A stretch of DNA of 20,549 nt, taken from positions 1 through 20,549 of IMG/VR virus record IMGVR_UViG_3300020172_000146, one strand, 5' to 3'. The stretch is from a virus. Made by a program: the position numbers and the translations under genes. The notes under the pieces were generated by a model, which did no database searches, was not told the origin of the DNA, and saw only the letters and a program-made list of their open reading frames with translations. Positions 8,009 to 14,986 of this stretch are shown in pieces (positions within the stretch are counted from its first letter, which is position 1; every line of letters starts with the position of its first letter).

Positions 8009-8418
8009 GTCAAAACAATCCCGCCAATTATGCAAAAGCTATCCAAAACCAATTGGCAAGCATTGTTACGCCCGTGCCCGTCTATGCAAACTTTAACCGG
8101 AATTACGCTACACAGCCTAAATTCTTAACTTGGAATTTGCGTAATGTCCACCAACCTGTCTACACGGGAACGAACCAAAACAACAAAGGGATTGATAGAC
8201 CAATATTTCAAATATCAATCTTTGCTCAGTCTTTTGAAGATGCTATGAATTTGAGCAATACGATATTACAATCGCTACATGGCTACAGCGGTCAATTTGG
8301 CGGTGCAAATGGCTTTTACATAAGTAAAGCTGATGTAGATTGGCTTTACAACACATACGACAACGAAATCGGGTTGCAGCAAGTAATTTTGGATTGCACC
8401 TTGGACATTCCAACATAA
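8005..8418 (+). CDS. Tail completion protein (DUF3168 / gp17-like)
   Basis: This 137-residue product starts at ATG 8005, overlapping the previous stop (ATGA). The open frame extends back to a TTG at 7975, but the coupled ATG is preferred. The order of elements matches small tail-completion proteins: an N-terminal helix (ANYAKAIQNQLASIVTPVPVY), a strand with basic and aromatic residues, a central RPIFQISIFAQSFEDAMNLSNTI helix, and a final strand LQQVILDCTLDIPT. These cap the tube at the head-proximal end. It lies immediately before the tube genes, as in many siphophages. Assignment is by pattern and position. Confidence 0.65.
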   Translation: MSQNNPANYAKAIQNQLASIVTPVPVYANFNRNYATQPKFLTWNLRNVHQPVYTGTNQNNKGIDRPIFQISIFAQSFEDAMNLSNTILQSLHGYSGQFGGANGFYISKADVDWLYNTYDNEIGLQQVILDCTLDIPT

Positions 8419-8451
8419 TATAGAAATCATTTAACTTATCAAGGAACGAAC

Positions 8452-8946
8452 ATGGCTCTCCCAAACAAAGTGCTACCCGGCTTTAGTGCGGCACTCTATA
8501 TGCAACCATCGGCAACGCCCACGCCATTAACCGTAACCGAATTGTCTTTGGTCGCAAGCGTTGCGCCGATTGCGGTTAGCGGCAACTTAGTCAATGTAGA
8601 AGCCGTCCCCGCTTTTGGGCAAGACGATGCAATGGCTAACTTTAGTATTGCGGGTAGCCGCCAATCGGATAAGATTCCTACTCAATCCGCACCAACTAGC
8701 CTAACCATTACAGCACCTTGGAATCCATCGGACGCTGAGTTGTTGCTTATTCGTGGCGATGCTTATTCTGGCGTTGTAGACCGCACCTTTGTTATTAGCG
8801 CAACCGATGGCGCAAATATTGTTTACTACGCATTTAACGGGCGTGTTTCGCAATTCCAAATTGATGCACAACCCGGTGCGGAAGCTAAATGTGTTTTTAC
8901 TATCCACCCACGGGGCAACCAATACGGTTGGTCTAACAACGCATAG
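8452..8946 (+). CDS. Major tail tube protein 1
   Basis: This 164-residue protein is preceded by AAGGA. It should polymerise into stacked hexamer rings around the tape measure. Notable segments are MALPNKVLPGFSAALYMQ at the start, VEAVPAFGQDDAMANF at about 49-64, LTITAPWNPSD near the middle and FNGRVSQFQIDAQPGAEAK near the C-terminus. These fit a beta-sandwich tube protein with an extended loop. It is a close paralogue of the next gene, with most differences in residues 13-46. Position right after tail completion and before the chaperones and tape measure supports a tube role. The specific tube family was not recognised by a named motif. Confidence 0.8.
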   Translation: MALPNKVLPGFSAALYMQPSATPTPLTVTELSLVASVAPIAVSGNLVNVEAVPAFGQDDAMANFSIAGSRQSDKIPTQSAPTSLTITAPWNPSDAELLLIRGDAYSGVVDRTFVISATDGANIVYYAFNGRVSQFQIDAQPGAEAKCVFTIHPRGNQYGWSNNA

Positions 8947-8955
8947 AGGTTTATC

Positions 8956-9477
8956 ATGGCTCTCCCAAACAAAGTATTACCCGGCTTTTCTGCGTCCTTG
9001 TGGATGCAAAGCGGCGCAACACCAACCGCATTTACTACGGCTAACCTGTCCGTATGGACAGCGCAAGTTGCTACGATTGTTGGCACGGTTGCAAACGGAA
9101 CTGGCGGTTCAGGCGTGGCGGTTAATGTGGAAGCTGTACCCGCATTTGGTCAAGATGACGCAATGGCTAACTTTTCCGTTGCAGGAAGTCGGCAGTCAGA
9201 CAAAATCCCAACGCAATCAGCACCAACATCATTGACTATTACAGCACCGTGGAATCCAAGCGATGCAAGTTTGCTTTTGATCCGTGGCGATGCTTACTCC
9301 GGTGTGATTGATCGCACCTTTGTCATTGCCGCCGTTGATGGTGCAAACACTATTGCCTATGCGTTTAATGGTCGAGTTTCTCAATTCCAGATTGACGCTC
9401 AACCCGGTGCTGAAGCTAAATGCGTTTTTACGGTTCATCCCCGTGGCAATCAATATGGTTGGAGTAACAACACATGA
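8956..9477 (+). CDS. Major tail tube protein 2 (paralogue of tube protein 1)
   Basis: This 173-residue protein lies 9 bases after tube protein 1 and has its own AGAGG ribosome-binding site. The first 13 residues (MALPNKVLPGFSA) are identical to those of protein 1. The 118 residues from VNVEAVPAFG to the end differ at only 10 positions. A variable segment of about 32-42 residues between them differs in length and sequence, with a glycine-rich ANGTGGSG insert here. Codons differ at many synonymous positions, so the pair is not a recent duplication and the protein sequence is under constraint. It may form mixed tubes, a terminal ring, or an alternative tube surface. The stop overlaps the next ATG. 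Confidence 0.8.
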   Translation: MALPNKVLPGFSASLWMQSGATPTAFTTANLSVWTAQVATIVGTVANGTGGSGVAVNVEAVPAFGQDDAMANFSVAGSRQSDKIPTQSAPTSLTITAPWNPSDASLLLIRGDAYSGVIDRTFVIAAVDGANTIAYAFNGRVSQFQIDAQPGAEAKCVFTVHPRGNQYGWSNNT

Positions 9478-9683
9478 CCCTAAAAGCCGCAATCGAAACA
9501 TTGGCTACCACATACCAATCGCTTGACCTTGTGGCTCAGGGTTGCGTTGTGGATGCCGCAGAGGTAAACGCTGCGCTAAAAGCGGCAGAGCCAGACAGCG
9601 TAGAAGCGGTGTGTCTAGGCTACTTAGCAAAGTACAATCCTTTTGTGCCAACGCCTAAAAAACAAGTCACTCAAGCTGAATAA
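9474..9683 (+). CDS. Small unknown protein after the tube genes
   Basis: This 69-residue product starts at an ATG overlapping the tube protein 2 stop (ATGA), which implies coupled translation. It is alanine-rich and mostly helical, with LKAAIETLATTYQSLDLVAQG at the start and a lysine-containing, proline-interrupted end (FVPTPKKQVTQAE). No family is recognised. Its coupling to the tube genes suggests a tail-assembly role, but this is an inference from position. Confidence 0.6.
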   Translation: MTLKAAIETLATTYQSLDLVAQGCVVDAAEVNAALKAAEPDSVEAVCLGYLAKYNPFVPTPKKQVTQAE

Positions 9684-9689
9684 TAAAAT

Positions 9690-9935
9690 ATGAATACGAC
9701 AATACAAAATAATCAAGAACTACTCAACTATCTAATTAACCAAGCCAATTCAGGAACAAAGAATTGGTTTGGCTTTGGACAACAACGCATCACGGGAATC
9801 AATCTCGCTCACTCAATAGCCGCTAACCATGCGGATAAGATGAGTCCTGATGAGATTATTGATTATGTCATTAAGCTAAACAACAGCATCTATCACAAGC
9901 TAATCAAGGGTGATGGCAATGGCAACATCAGTTAA
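9690..9935 (+). CDS. Small unknown protein before the gp10-like gene
   Basis: This is an 81-residue product. It has an asparagine- and glutamine-rich start (MNTTIQNNQELLNYLINQ), an aromatic GTKNWFGFGQQR turn and a helical end (PDEIIDYVIKLNNSIYHKL). It begins 6 bases after the previous stop, with no strong ribosome-binding site, and its 3' end overlaps the start of the next gene. No family is recognised. The frame is fully open and the codon use looks like its neighbours. Position suggests an accessory tail or neck protein. Confidence 0.5.
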   Translation: MNTTIQNNQELLNYLINQANSGTKNWFGFGQQRITGINLAHSIAANHADKMSPDEIIDYVIKLNNSIYHKLIKGDGNGNIS

Positions 9936-10446
9936 TGTCCAATTCCAAGGCTTTAAAGAGTTTGAAGAATTGGCTACAAAAATAGCTGATGACTTTGGCT
10001 ACAAAGACGCACAAAAAATAATGGTATCAGCGGCGAGAATGTCTTTGCGTTCCGCTTTAGCTGATGCTAAAAGCCGTGCGCCCGTTGATACTGGAGCATT
10101 GCAAGCATCTTTGCAAATTGAGGCAAGAAAGCCAACAAGCAAAGATAGACGCTCTAAATACATTTCGCAGACGGATGTAGCCATTGCAGCCATTACGACA
10201 GCACCGGGCAAAAAGCTCGCTAAAACTAAATTCCAAAACCAACGCACTAGCACAAAACAAGTAGGAATAAAAAGTGATGCACGGGCAACGGCTATGGAAT
10301 TTGGCACGGCAAAAGTATCTGCCAAACCTTTTTTACGACCAGCACTAGAAAGCAACAGCAACGGTATTACTAACGATTTAGGTAGGACACTTGGTAATGC
10401 TCTCGAAAAATACAAGGCAAGACAAGCTACAAAGGTAAAGATATGA
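9919..10446 (+). CDS. HK97 gp10-like head-tail / tail component
   Basis: This 175-residue protein is taken from ATG 9919, with AAGGG eight bases upstream. Upstream in-frame starts at 9910 (GTG) and 9913 (ATG) are too close to that site. Two family signatures are clear: APVDTGALQASL at residues 54-65 and MEFGTAKVSAKPFLRPALE at 126-144. HK97 gp10-like proteins act at the head-tail junction or tail terminator. They usually lie between the head-closure and tail-completion genes, whereas here the gene is downstream of the two tube genes. Its first bases overlap the previous small ORF, and its stop overlaps the next ATG (ATGA). Confidence 0.88.
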   Translation: MATSVNVQFQGFKEFEELATKIADDFGYKDAQKIMVSAARMSLRSALADAKSRAPVDTGALQASLQIEARKPTSKDRRSKYISQTDVAIAAITTAPGKKLAKTKFQNQRTSTKQVGIKSDARATAMEFGTAKVSAKPFLRPALESNSNGITNDLGRTLGNALEKYKARQATKVKI

Positions 10447-10934
10447 ATAACTTTTCAAAAGCACTAGGCGATAAATTTGAACTTAACAAAGAAGCGTTAA
10501 GAACCCGCAAATTTGAATTCAATGGGCATACTTTTAAAGTTAAAGTGCCGCTTACCGTTGAAACGGATGCAATCTCTGAACGCACCAATAATTTAGATGA
10601 AGTTAAGCTAAATGAATATTATGCAGAGTTAACCAAAGAATTTACCGATAACAAATCAGACATTTTAGATAAAACCAAAGACATAGAATTTACTGAAACA
10701 GATGTAATTGTAAAAGGTAGGTCATTGCGTGAAACCGCTAAAAACAAATTGTTAATGGAAACAAGAATTTTAGAAATGTTTAAGCTATTAGTGCCAGAGG
10801 AAGAAGGCTTTGACATGAATACAATTACTTATTCAATGATTGAGGAACTTTTTCCTTTTACGATTCAAATGCAACTTTTAGAGTTAATTAGCGATACAAT
10901 TTCACCTAGTTATAAAGAAACCAAGGGAAAGTAA
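10443..10934 (+). CDS. Tail assembly chaperone, upstream product (gpG-like)
   Basis: This 163-residue acidic protein starts at an ATG overlapping the gp10-like stop. It contains an N-terminal LGDKFELNKEALRTRKFEFNG segment, a charged helical middle (NEYYAELTKEFTDNKSDIL) and a helical C-terminal half (LLMETRILEMFKLLVPEEE). Length and its place directly upstream of the tape measure fit the lambda G class, which binds the tape measure and recruits tube subunits. It ends ETKGK at two consecutive TAA codons, immediately after the GGGAAAG slippery heptamer. A fraction of ribosomes should shift and make the longer G-T fusion. Assignment rests on architecture, position and the frameshift signal. Confidence 0.85.
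   Translation: MNNFSKALGDKFELNKEALRTRKFEFNGHTFKVKVPLTVETDAISERTNNLDEVKLNEYYAELTKEFTDNKSDILDKTKDIEFTETDVIVKGRSLRETAKNKLLMETRILEMFKLLVPEEEGFDMNTITYSMIEELFPFTIQMQLLELISDTISPSYKETKGK
10925..10931 (+). other. Programmed -1 ribosomal frameshift site, GGGAAAG
   Basis: The heptamer lies in X XXY YYZ register for the gpG-like frame (G GGA AAG) and is identical to the lambda G/GT slippery site. The zero frame stops at once at TAATAA (10932-10937). The -1 frame is open from the slip to 11281. A -1 slip would give ETKGK then VIRSVRRQVK. Confidence 0.9.
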
Positions 10935-11281
10935 TAAGGTCAGTCCGTAGACAGGTAAAAGCATATTTAACCGCACACGGTGCTGACCCATCAAAAATAA
11001 ATGAAGAAGTCTTTACCGACATTTGCATTATGTATAACGATGGAGTGATTGGTAATTTAGGAATATTAGAAGTATTGGGTACGCTAACCGCAGGGCAATT
11101 TAATAAGGTATTGCCAAAGGGAAGCTCACCATATAAATTGCAATCTATTATTCCCCAAGCGTATGAGTATCTTTACCCGCCACAAACAGAACAAGACAAG
11201 AAGGAGCAAGCTAGTCAAAATCTTTTAGCTTTTGCGATGATGAGTCCAAACGCACCAAGCGAGTTATTTAAGGAAAAATAA
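10931..11281 (+). CDS. Tail assembly chaperone, frameshifted extension (gpT-like part of G-T)
   Basis: The -1 frame encodes 116 residues after the slip, beginning VIRSVRRQVKAYLTAHGADP and ending APSELFKEK. Joined to the upstream 163 residues, the fusion is 279 residues. The first in-frame ATG is at 11030 and has no ribosome-binding site, so independent initiation is unlikely and translation by frameshift is the best reading. In lambda, the minor GT fusion uses its T part to bind the tube protein while G coats the tape measure. The next gene, the tape measure, begins one base after this stop. Weak sequence similarity to known T parts is normal for these fast-evolving proteins. Confidence 0.85.
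   Translation, partial: VIRSVRRQVKAYLTAHGADPSKINEEVFTDICIMYNDGVIGNLGILEVLGTLTAGQFNKVLPKGSSPYKLQSIIPQAYEYLYPPQTEQDKKEQASQNLLAFAMMSPNAPSELFKEK
10938..10988 (+). promoter_or_regulatory. Stem-loop 6 nt downstream of the slippery site
   Basis: Bases 10938-10948 pair with 10977-10988 to form 10 Watson-Crick pairs and one G-U pair, interrupted by a single bulged T at 10981. GGTCAG pairs with CTGACC at the base of the stem and CCGT with ACGG at the top. The loop is 28 nt. The 6-nt spacer from the heptamer is in the usual range for -1 frameshift stimulators. Whether loop bases form a pseudoknot is not clear. Confidence 0.65.
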
Positions 11282-11282
11282 A

Positions 11283-13229
11283 ATGGCGATGATTGCACGA
11301 CTTGGTGTAGTCCTTGGACTGGATAGCGCAGAATTTACAAAAGGTATTGAGCGGGCAAAACAAGGTGTAAAAAGTTTTGCAAGCGATACAGTTCCATTAT
11401 TAAAAAATGCAGCCTTAATAGGTGCTGCGGCTTTTACGGGCATGACCTACAAAGCATTGCAATTAGCTGATCAAATATCGGATTTAGCGGCTGCATCAGA
11501 ATTAAGCGTTGCAAGTGTTTTAAAAATATCTGACGCTTTTCAACAATCTGGTGGAAAATACGATCAAGCTGGCAAAGCGATTCAAAAGTTTTCTGAAGTT
11601 GTTGACAACGCAGCTAAAGGCTCATTAGAGCTACAAAAAGCGTTTGGCTCTGTAGGCGTTTCGCTGTCAGACTTGGAAACAATGTCTGTAGAACAATTGT
11701 TCTATAAGTCTGTAGACGGGATTTCTAAGCTATCGGACTCCGCTACTAGAGCTGGCACTAAGATGGATTTGTTTGGCAAAGCCATGCGAAACATTGACAT
11801 GGGCGGCTTTAATGATCAATTAAAAGAAGGCACAGGCGAGTTTGATGATTATGCAGCAAGCATTAAAGCAGCCGGAGACCTTTCAGACAAACTAGAGAAA
11901 AAGTCTCGTGATTTAGTTTTAATTTTTGTAAAAGAACTTGGTCCGACATTAGATAGAATATTTGACACCATAAACCGCAAAGGCGGCATGGCTGAAAAAG
12001 TATTTGGCGGCATTAGAAATATTATTCTAGATGTTTGGTACGGTGCTGGGGCTTTGGCTATACAACTTCAAAAAGTTGAATTGTTTTTTAATAATGCCTT
12101 TAGTCGCAGCCCAAAACAATATTTTGAACAAATTGACGCATTAAACAAAGAACTAGAAGCCTTGCGTGAGAATGTATACGGTCTAAACAATATTCCAACC
12201 TTAAGCACAGTAACGGTTACTGATGATTCCCCAAGTGGACGCAGAACAGTAACGCCCGGTAAAGACCCAGCGGCAGAGCAAGAAAAGAAAATCCAAGCCA
12301 TGATTCGCATGGCTAATTTAAATTCTATTGAATTTGAAAGAGAATTAAAACACTCTAACGAAATGGCTTCATCCAGAGAACACATGAACTCTCTGACTAA
12401 CGACCAAAGAAAAATTCAAGAATCCGTTAATGAAGTGTTGGATGCAACTAGCAAAAAGATTAAAGAGATTACAGACAAGCGGGAAGAAGCCGTTAGCAAA
12501 GAAGCAGACCCAAGAATTATTGCTGCGTATGATGAGCAAATACTTAAAATTCAAGAACTAGGCAATGAGTGGGCAACCTTAACTGGCGAACAAACAATAG
12601 ATATTCTAGCCACACAAAAATCATTTAGCTATGGATGGGAGCGAGCCTTTCAACAATACGCAGAAGATTCAGAAAATTACGCAACAATGGCTAAGGATAT
12701 GTTTCAAGCGGTAACTGGCGCAATGTCTACGGCAATTGATAACTTTGTAGAAAACGGCAAATTTTCATTTAAAGACTTTGCTGGCAGCATCATTAAAGAC
12801 TTAATCAAAATTGAATTGAAGATACGGGCAAGCCAATTGTTCCGCATGGGCATCGGCGCAATCATGGGGTCATTTGGCGGTGGCTTGGGTGGCGCAAGTG
12901 TTTCGGGCATAGGCACAACCGCTGGTGGCGAAGGCGCAATGGCGTTTCCTGTAAATTTAGGCGGCGCAGCAAACGGTGGCACGATTACAGGTGCTACGCT
13001 AGTTGGCGAGCGTGGTCCGGAGTTGTTTGTGCCCGGACGCAGCGGAGCGATTATTCCAAACAATAATATGGGTAGCGCACTTGGCGGCACTACCTATGTA
13101 ACCAATAATTACATTGATGCGATAGATACAAAATCCTTTGAGGATAGAGTGTTAAGTAGCCACAACGCTGTATGGGCGGCAAATCAATACGCTAATAAAT
13201 CATTGCAAGTAGGCAGGGGCAGAACATGA
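11283..13229 (+). CDS. Tail tape measure protein, lambda gpH C-terminal type
   Basis: This 648-residue protein starts at ATG 11283, with AAGG nine bases upstream. Tape measures set tail length and are ejected ahead of the DNA. The N-terminus has VVLGLDSAEFTKGIERAKQGVKSF, a common tape-measure opening. A hydrophobic stretch follows at about 38-60. Long helical regions run through 230-430. Residues 447-518 match the lambda tape-measure C-terminal family, including NGKFSFKDFAGSIIKDLIKIE and a KIRASQLF ending. A glycine-rich segment follows, then GERGPELFVPGRSGAIIPN at about 575-593, a widespread tape-measure motif. Taking about 1.5 angstroms per residue, the tail shaft would be near 100 nm; this is an estimate. 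The stop overlaps the next ATG. Confidence 0.93.
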   Translation: MAMIARLGVVLGLDSAEFTKGIERAKQGVKSFASDTVPLLKNAALIGAAAFTGMTYKALQLADQISDLAAASELSVASVLKISDAFQQSGGKYDQAGKAIQKFSEVVDNAAKGSLELQKAFGSVGVSLSDLETMSVEQLFYKSVDGISKLSDSATRAGTKMDLFGKAMRNIDMGGFNDQLKEGTGEFDDYAASIKAAGDLSDKLEKKSRDLVLIFVKELGPTLDRIFDTINRKGGMAEKVFGGIRNIILDVWYGAGALAIQLQKVELFFNNAFSRSPKQYFEQIDALNKELEALRENVYGLNNIPTLSTVTVTDDSPSGRRTVTPGKDPAAEQEKKIQAMIRMANLNSIEFERELKHSNEMASSREHMNSLTNDQRKIQESVNEVLDATSKKIKEITDKREEAVSKEADPRIIAAYDEQILKIQELGNEWATLTGEQTIDILATQKSFSYGWERAFQQYAEDSENYATMAKDMFQAVTGAMSTAIDNFVENGKFSFKDFAGSIIKDLIKIELKIRASQLFRMGIGAIMGSFGGGLGGASVSGIGTTAGGEGAMAFPVNLGGAANGGTITGATLVGERGPELFVPGRSGAIIPNNNMGSALGGTTYVTNNYIDAIDTKSFEDRVLSSHNAVWAANQYANKSLQVGRGRT

Positions 13230-13876
13230 GCTTTCAAACAATCTTAAACATACAGCAAAGCCTGTCCATCAATAACCGAAGGATGGTTGGACAACAAGTA
13301 AGCCGCTCCGGTCAAATGCGGGTAGCTCAATACTTAACCGCCGTGCCTTGGGTGTTTACCGTACAACCACATTCATATTTATACTATCCGCAAGTTAGAG
13401 ATGTAATACAAAGCATCGACAACGCTGACCGAGAAATACCGGAGTATCTAAGTTTTAATACAGCTCAACTTGAGTGGTTTGTTTTGTATCAAGGTGATTT
13501 TACAAGCGGTCAAATAGCGGCATTAAATACAAACGCTGTACCAGCACCAAATTCACAAATCATTCAGATCAAAGGGTTGCCAACCGTAGCGTCTACCCTA
13601 TACGCATTTAAAGCGGGCGACTTTATACAAATTCAAAATTATGTTTACAAAGTCACTGCGGATGTTTTAAGGGGTTCTGCAAGTTATGTATCCGTGCCGT
13701 TGCACAGACCTATAATTGGATCACCGCCAGTTAGTACGGATATTTTAGTTGGCACGGAGGTATCATTTAACATGGTTGCGGAAAAGTGCCCAACCTACAC
13801 GCTTAACCCAATGACGGACGGTGCGTTTGTGCAATGGGATTCTGAGTTTGTATTTAGAGAATACATCATAGGATAA
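13226..13876 (+). CDS. Minor tail protein, distal-tail position
   Basis: This 216-residue product begins at an ATG overlapping the tape-measure stop (ATGA). Features are a basic N-terminal region (NNRRMVGQQVSRSGQMRVAQYL), a beta-rich VPWVFTVQPHSYLYYPQV strand pair, a likely central barrel (QIKGLPTVASTLYAFKAGDFIQI) and a C-terminal WDSEFVFREYIIG. The gene directly after the tape measure usually encodes the distal tail ring or a lambda gpM-like protein that starts the tip complex. The sequence fits such a barrel protein but carries no decisive motif. A role at the distal end of the tube is inferred from position. Confidence 0.65.
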   Translation: MSFQTILNIQQSLSINNRRMVGQQVSRSGQMRVAQYLTAVPWVFTVQPHSYLYYPQVRDVIQSIDNADREIPEYLSFNTAQLEWFVLYQGDFTSGQIAALNTNAVPAPNSQIIQIKGLPTVASTLYAFKAGDFIQIQNYVYKVTADVLRGSASYVSVPLHRPIIGSPPVSTDILVGTEVSFNMVAEKCPTYTLNPMTDGAFVQWDSEFVFREYIIG

Positions 13877-13880
13877 AGCC

Positions 13881-14549
13881 ATGCCCACAATAATGACCGC
13901 ACTTGATAGCCCATCAATTCGCCACGCTGAATTTATTAAGTTAACAATGCCAAGCGTTGTTTACACATATACAAACGCAGCGGCAGCGGTTACGGTGAGC
14001 GGGATGACCTTTGATAATCTTGGTAGCCTATTACAACTTGGCGATATTCAAAGGGATATTAAAGCCACAAGTGATGACTTAACGATTTCGCTTACGGGTA
14101 TTGACGCACAGAATGTAGGCATGGTTTTATCTGCGGATATTAAAGGAAGCATCGTAGAAGTTTGGCGTGGATTCTTAGACGCTGACAATCAAATTATCCA
14201 AACACCTACGCAACAATTCTTTAAGCGTTATCAAGGCATCATTTCATCGGTTAGCATTACCGAAAATTACAACATGGAAATAAGGCAACGCATTGCGACT
14301 TGTAATGTTTCTTGCTCATCAATGCGGCAAATCCTTATGAATCGTGTGGCTGGCGTAAAAACCAACCCCTCATCGTGGAATTTTCTTTACCCCAACGACA
14401 CAAGCATGGACAGAGTGCCAGTGATTGCCTCAACCTATTTTGACTTTGGCGCACAGCCTTTAAGTGGTAGCCAATCGGTAGCGGAAGCCCCACAAAATCA
14501 AAACGAAGGGAATAGTCAAGTGTCCACTAATGACAACGGTGGCGGTTAA
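13881..14549 (+). CDS. Minor tail protein / tail-tip hub component
   Basis: This 222-residue protein lies 4 bases after the preceding minor tail gene. Residues 38-75 read VSGMTFDNLGSLLQLGDIQRDIKATSDDLTISLTG, a pattern seen in tail-hub proteins of the DUF2163-like kind, and residues 115-160 contain RYQGIISSVSITENYN and a CNVSCSSMRQIL stretch. The IKATSDDLTISLTG part resembles the strand in which tip proteins contact the tube end. The C-terminal 35 residues are rich in Gln, Asn and Gly and probably disordered. In lambda this position holds gpL, which links the distal ring to gpJ. Family assignment is tentative. Confidence 0.6.
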   Translation: MPTIMTALDSPSIRHAEFIKLTMPSVVYTYTNAAAAVTVSGMTFDNLGSLLQLGDIQRDIKATSDDLTISLTGIDAQNVGMVLSADIKGSIVEVWRGFLDADNQIIQTPTQQFFKRYQGIISSVSITENYNMEIRQRIATCNVSCSSMRQILMNRVAGVKTNPSSWNFLYPNDTSMDRVPVIASTYFDFGAQPLSGSQSVAEAPQNQNEGNSQVSTNDNGGG

Positions 14550-14551
14550 AC

Positions 14552-14986
14552 ATGATTCGTAAAGCGACAAAATACGATAAGCCACAAATTATAGAAATGA
14601 TGAAGTTGTTTAGAGCGGAAAGTAACATTGAGCAATTTCAAGATATAGACAACGAACCTTATTGGAATCGCTTATTAGATAACATCATTGCGGGAAGGGG
14701 CGTTGTATTTATTGAGGAAGGCAAAGGCTTAATTATGGCAATCATTACTCATACCGCTTGGTGCGATAAGACTTTGCAAATGTATGAGCTTGCGTGGTAT
14801 GTAAAGCCCGAGTTTAGAAACACGACAATAGGTTATAGATTGCTTAAAGAATATGTTGATTATGGAAAACAACTTAAAGAGGAAGGACGGATTAGGGTAT
14901 TTTCCATAGCCAAAATGGTCACAAGTCCAGACATTAAATACTATAAGTTTGGGTTCACTAAGTTAGACGAGAACTGGATTCAATGA
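14552..14986 (+). CDS. GNAT-family N-acetyltransferase
   Basis: This 144-residue protein has the GNAT layout: an N-terminal IRKATKYDKPQIIEMMKLF strand and helix, a central strand (GLIMAIITHTAW), then motif A with MYELAWYVKPEFRNTTIGYRLL at about 76-97, where R-N-T-T-I-G-Y takes the R/Q-x-x-G-x-G/A coenzyme-binding position. The end has YYKFGFTKLDENW, typical of the last GNAT strand. It should transfer an acetyl group from acetyl-CoA to an amine, but the substrate is unknown. It lies inside the tail-tip cluster, two bases after a minor tail gene and overlapping the tip gene (ATGA). In lambda-like phages this slot normally holds the K peptidase and I proteins, which are absent here. Confidence 0.85.
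   Translation: MIRKATKYDKPQIIEMMKLFRAESNIEQFQDIDNEPYWNRLLDNIIAGRGVVFIEEGKGLIMAIITHTAWCDKTLQMYELAWYVKPEFRNTTIGYRLLKEYVDYGKQLKEEGRIRVFSIAKMVTSPDIKYYKFGFTKLDENWIQ

Noticed and set aside
8394-8424. Possible promoter before the tube genes (TTGCAC or TTGGAC with CATAAT/TATAGA)
   Set aside because: The spacings are 12 to 19 nt with poor -35 matches, so no hexamer pair fits well.
8789-9235. 148-codon + strand frame bridging the two tube genes
   Set aside because: It overlaps both tube genes in another frame, has no start signal, and its product has no recognisable motif.
8452-9477. The tube gene pair as an assembly artefact
   Set aside because: The copies differ at many synonymous sites, have a different-length variable segment and different ribosome-binding sites. 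These are real sequence differences, not duplicated reads.
9999-10415. 138-codon minus strand frame
   Set aside because: It is antisense to the gp10-like gene, whose family motifs are plain. No promoter or ribosome-binding site supports the reverse frame.
11030-11281. Separate 83-residue protein starting at ATG 11030
   Set aside because: No ribosome-binding site precedes the ATG, and the frame continues upstream without a stop to the slippery site. The frameshift reading explains it better.
12704-13090. 128-codon proline-rich minus strand frame
   Set aside because: It is the reverse complement of the glycine-rich tape-measure C-terminus, which automatically reads as proline-rich on the other strand.
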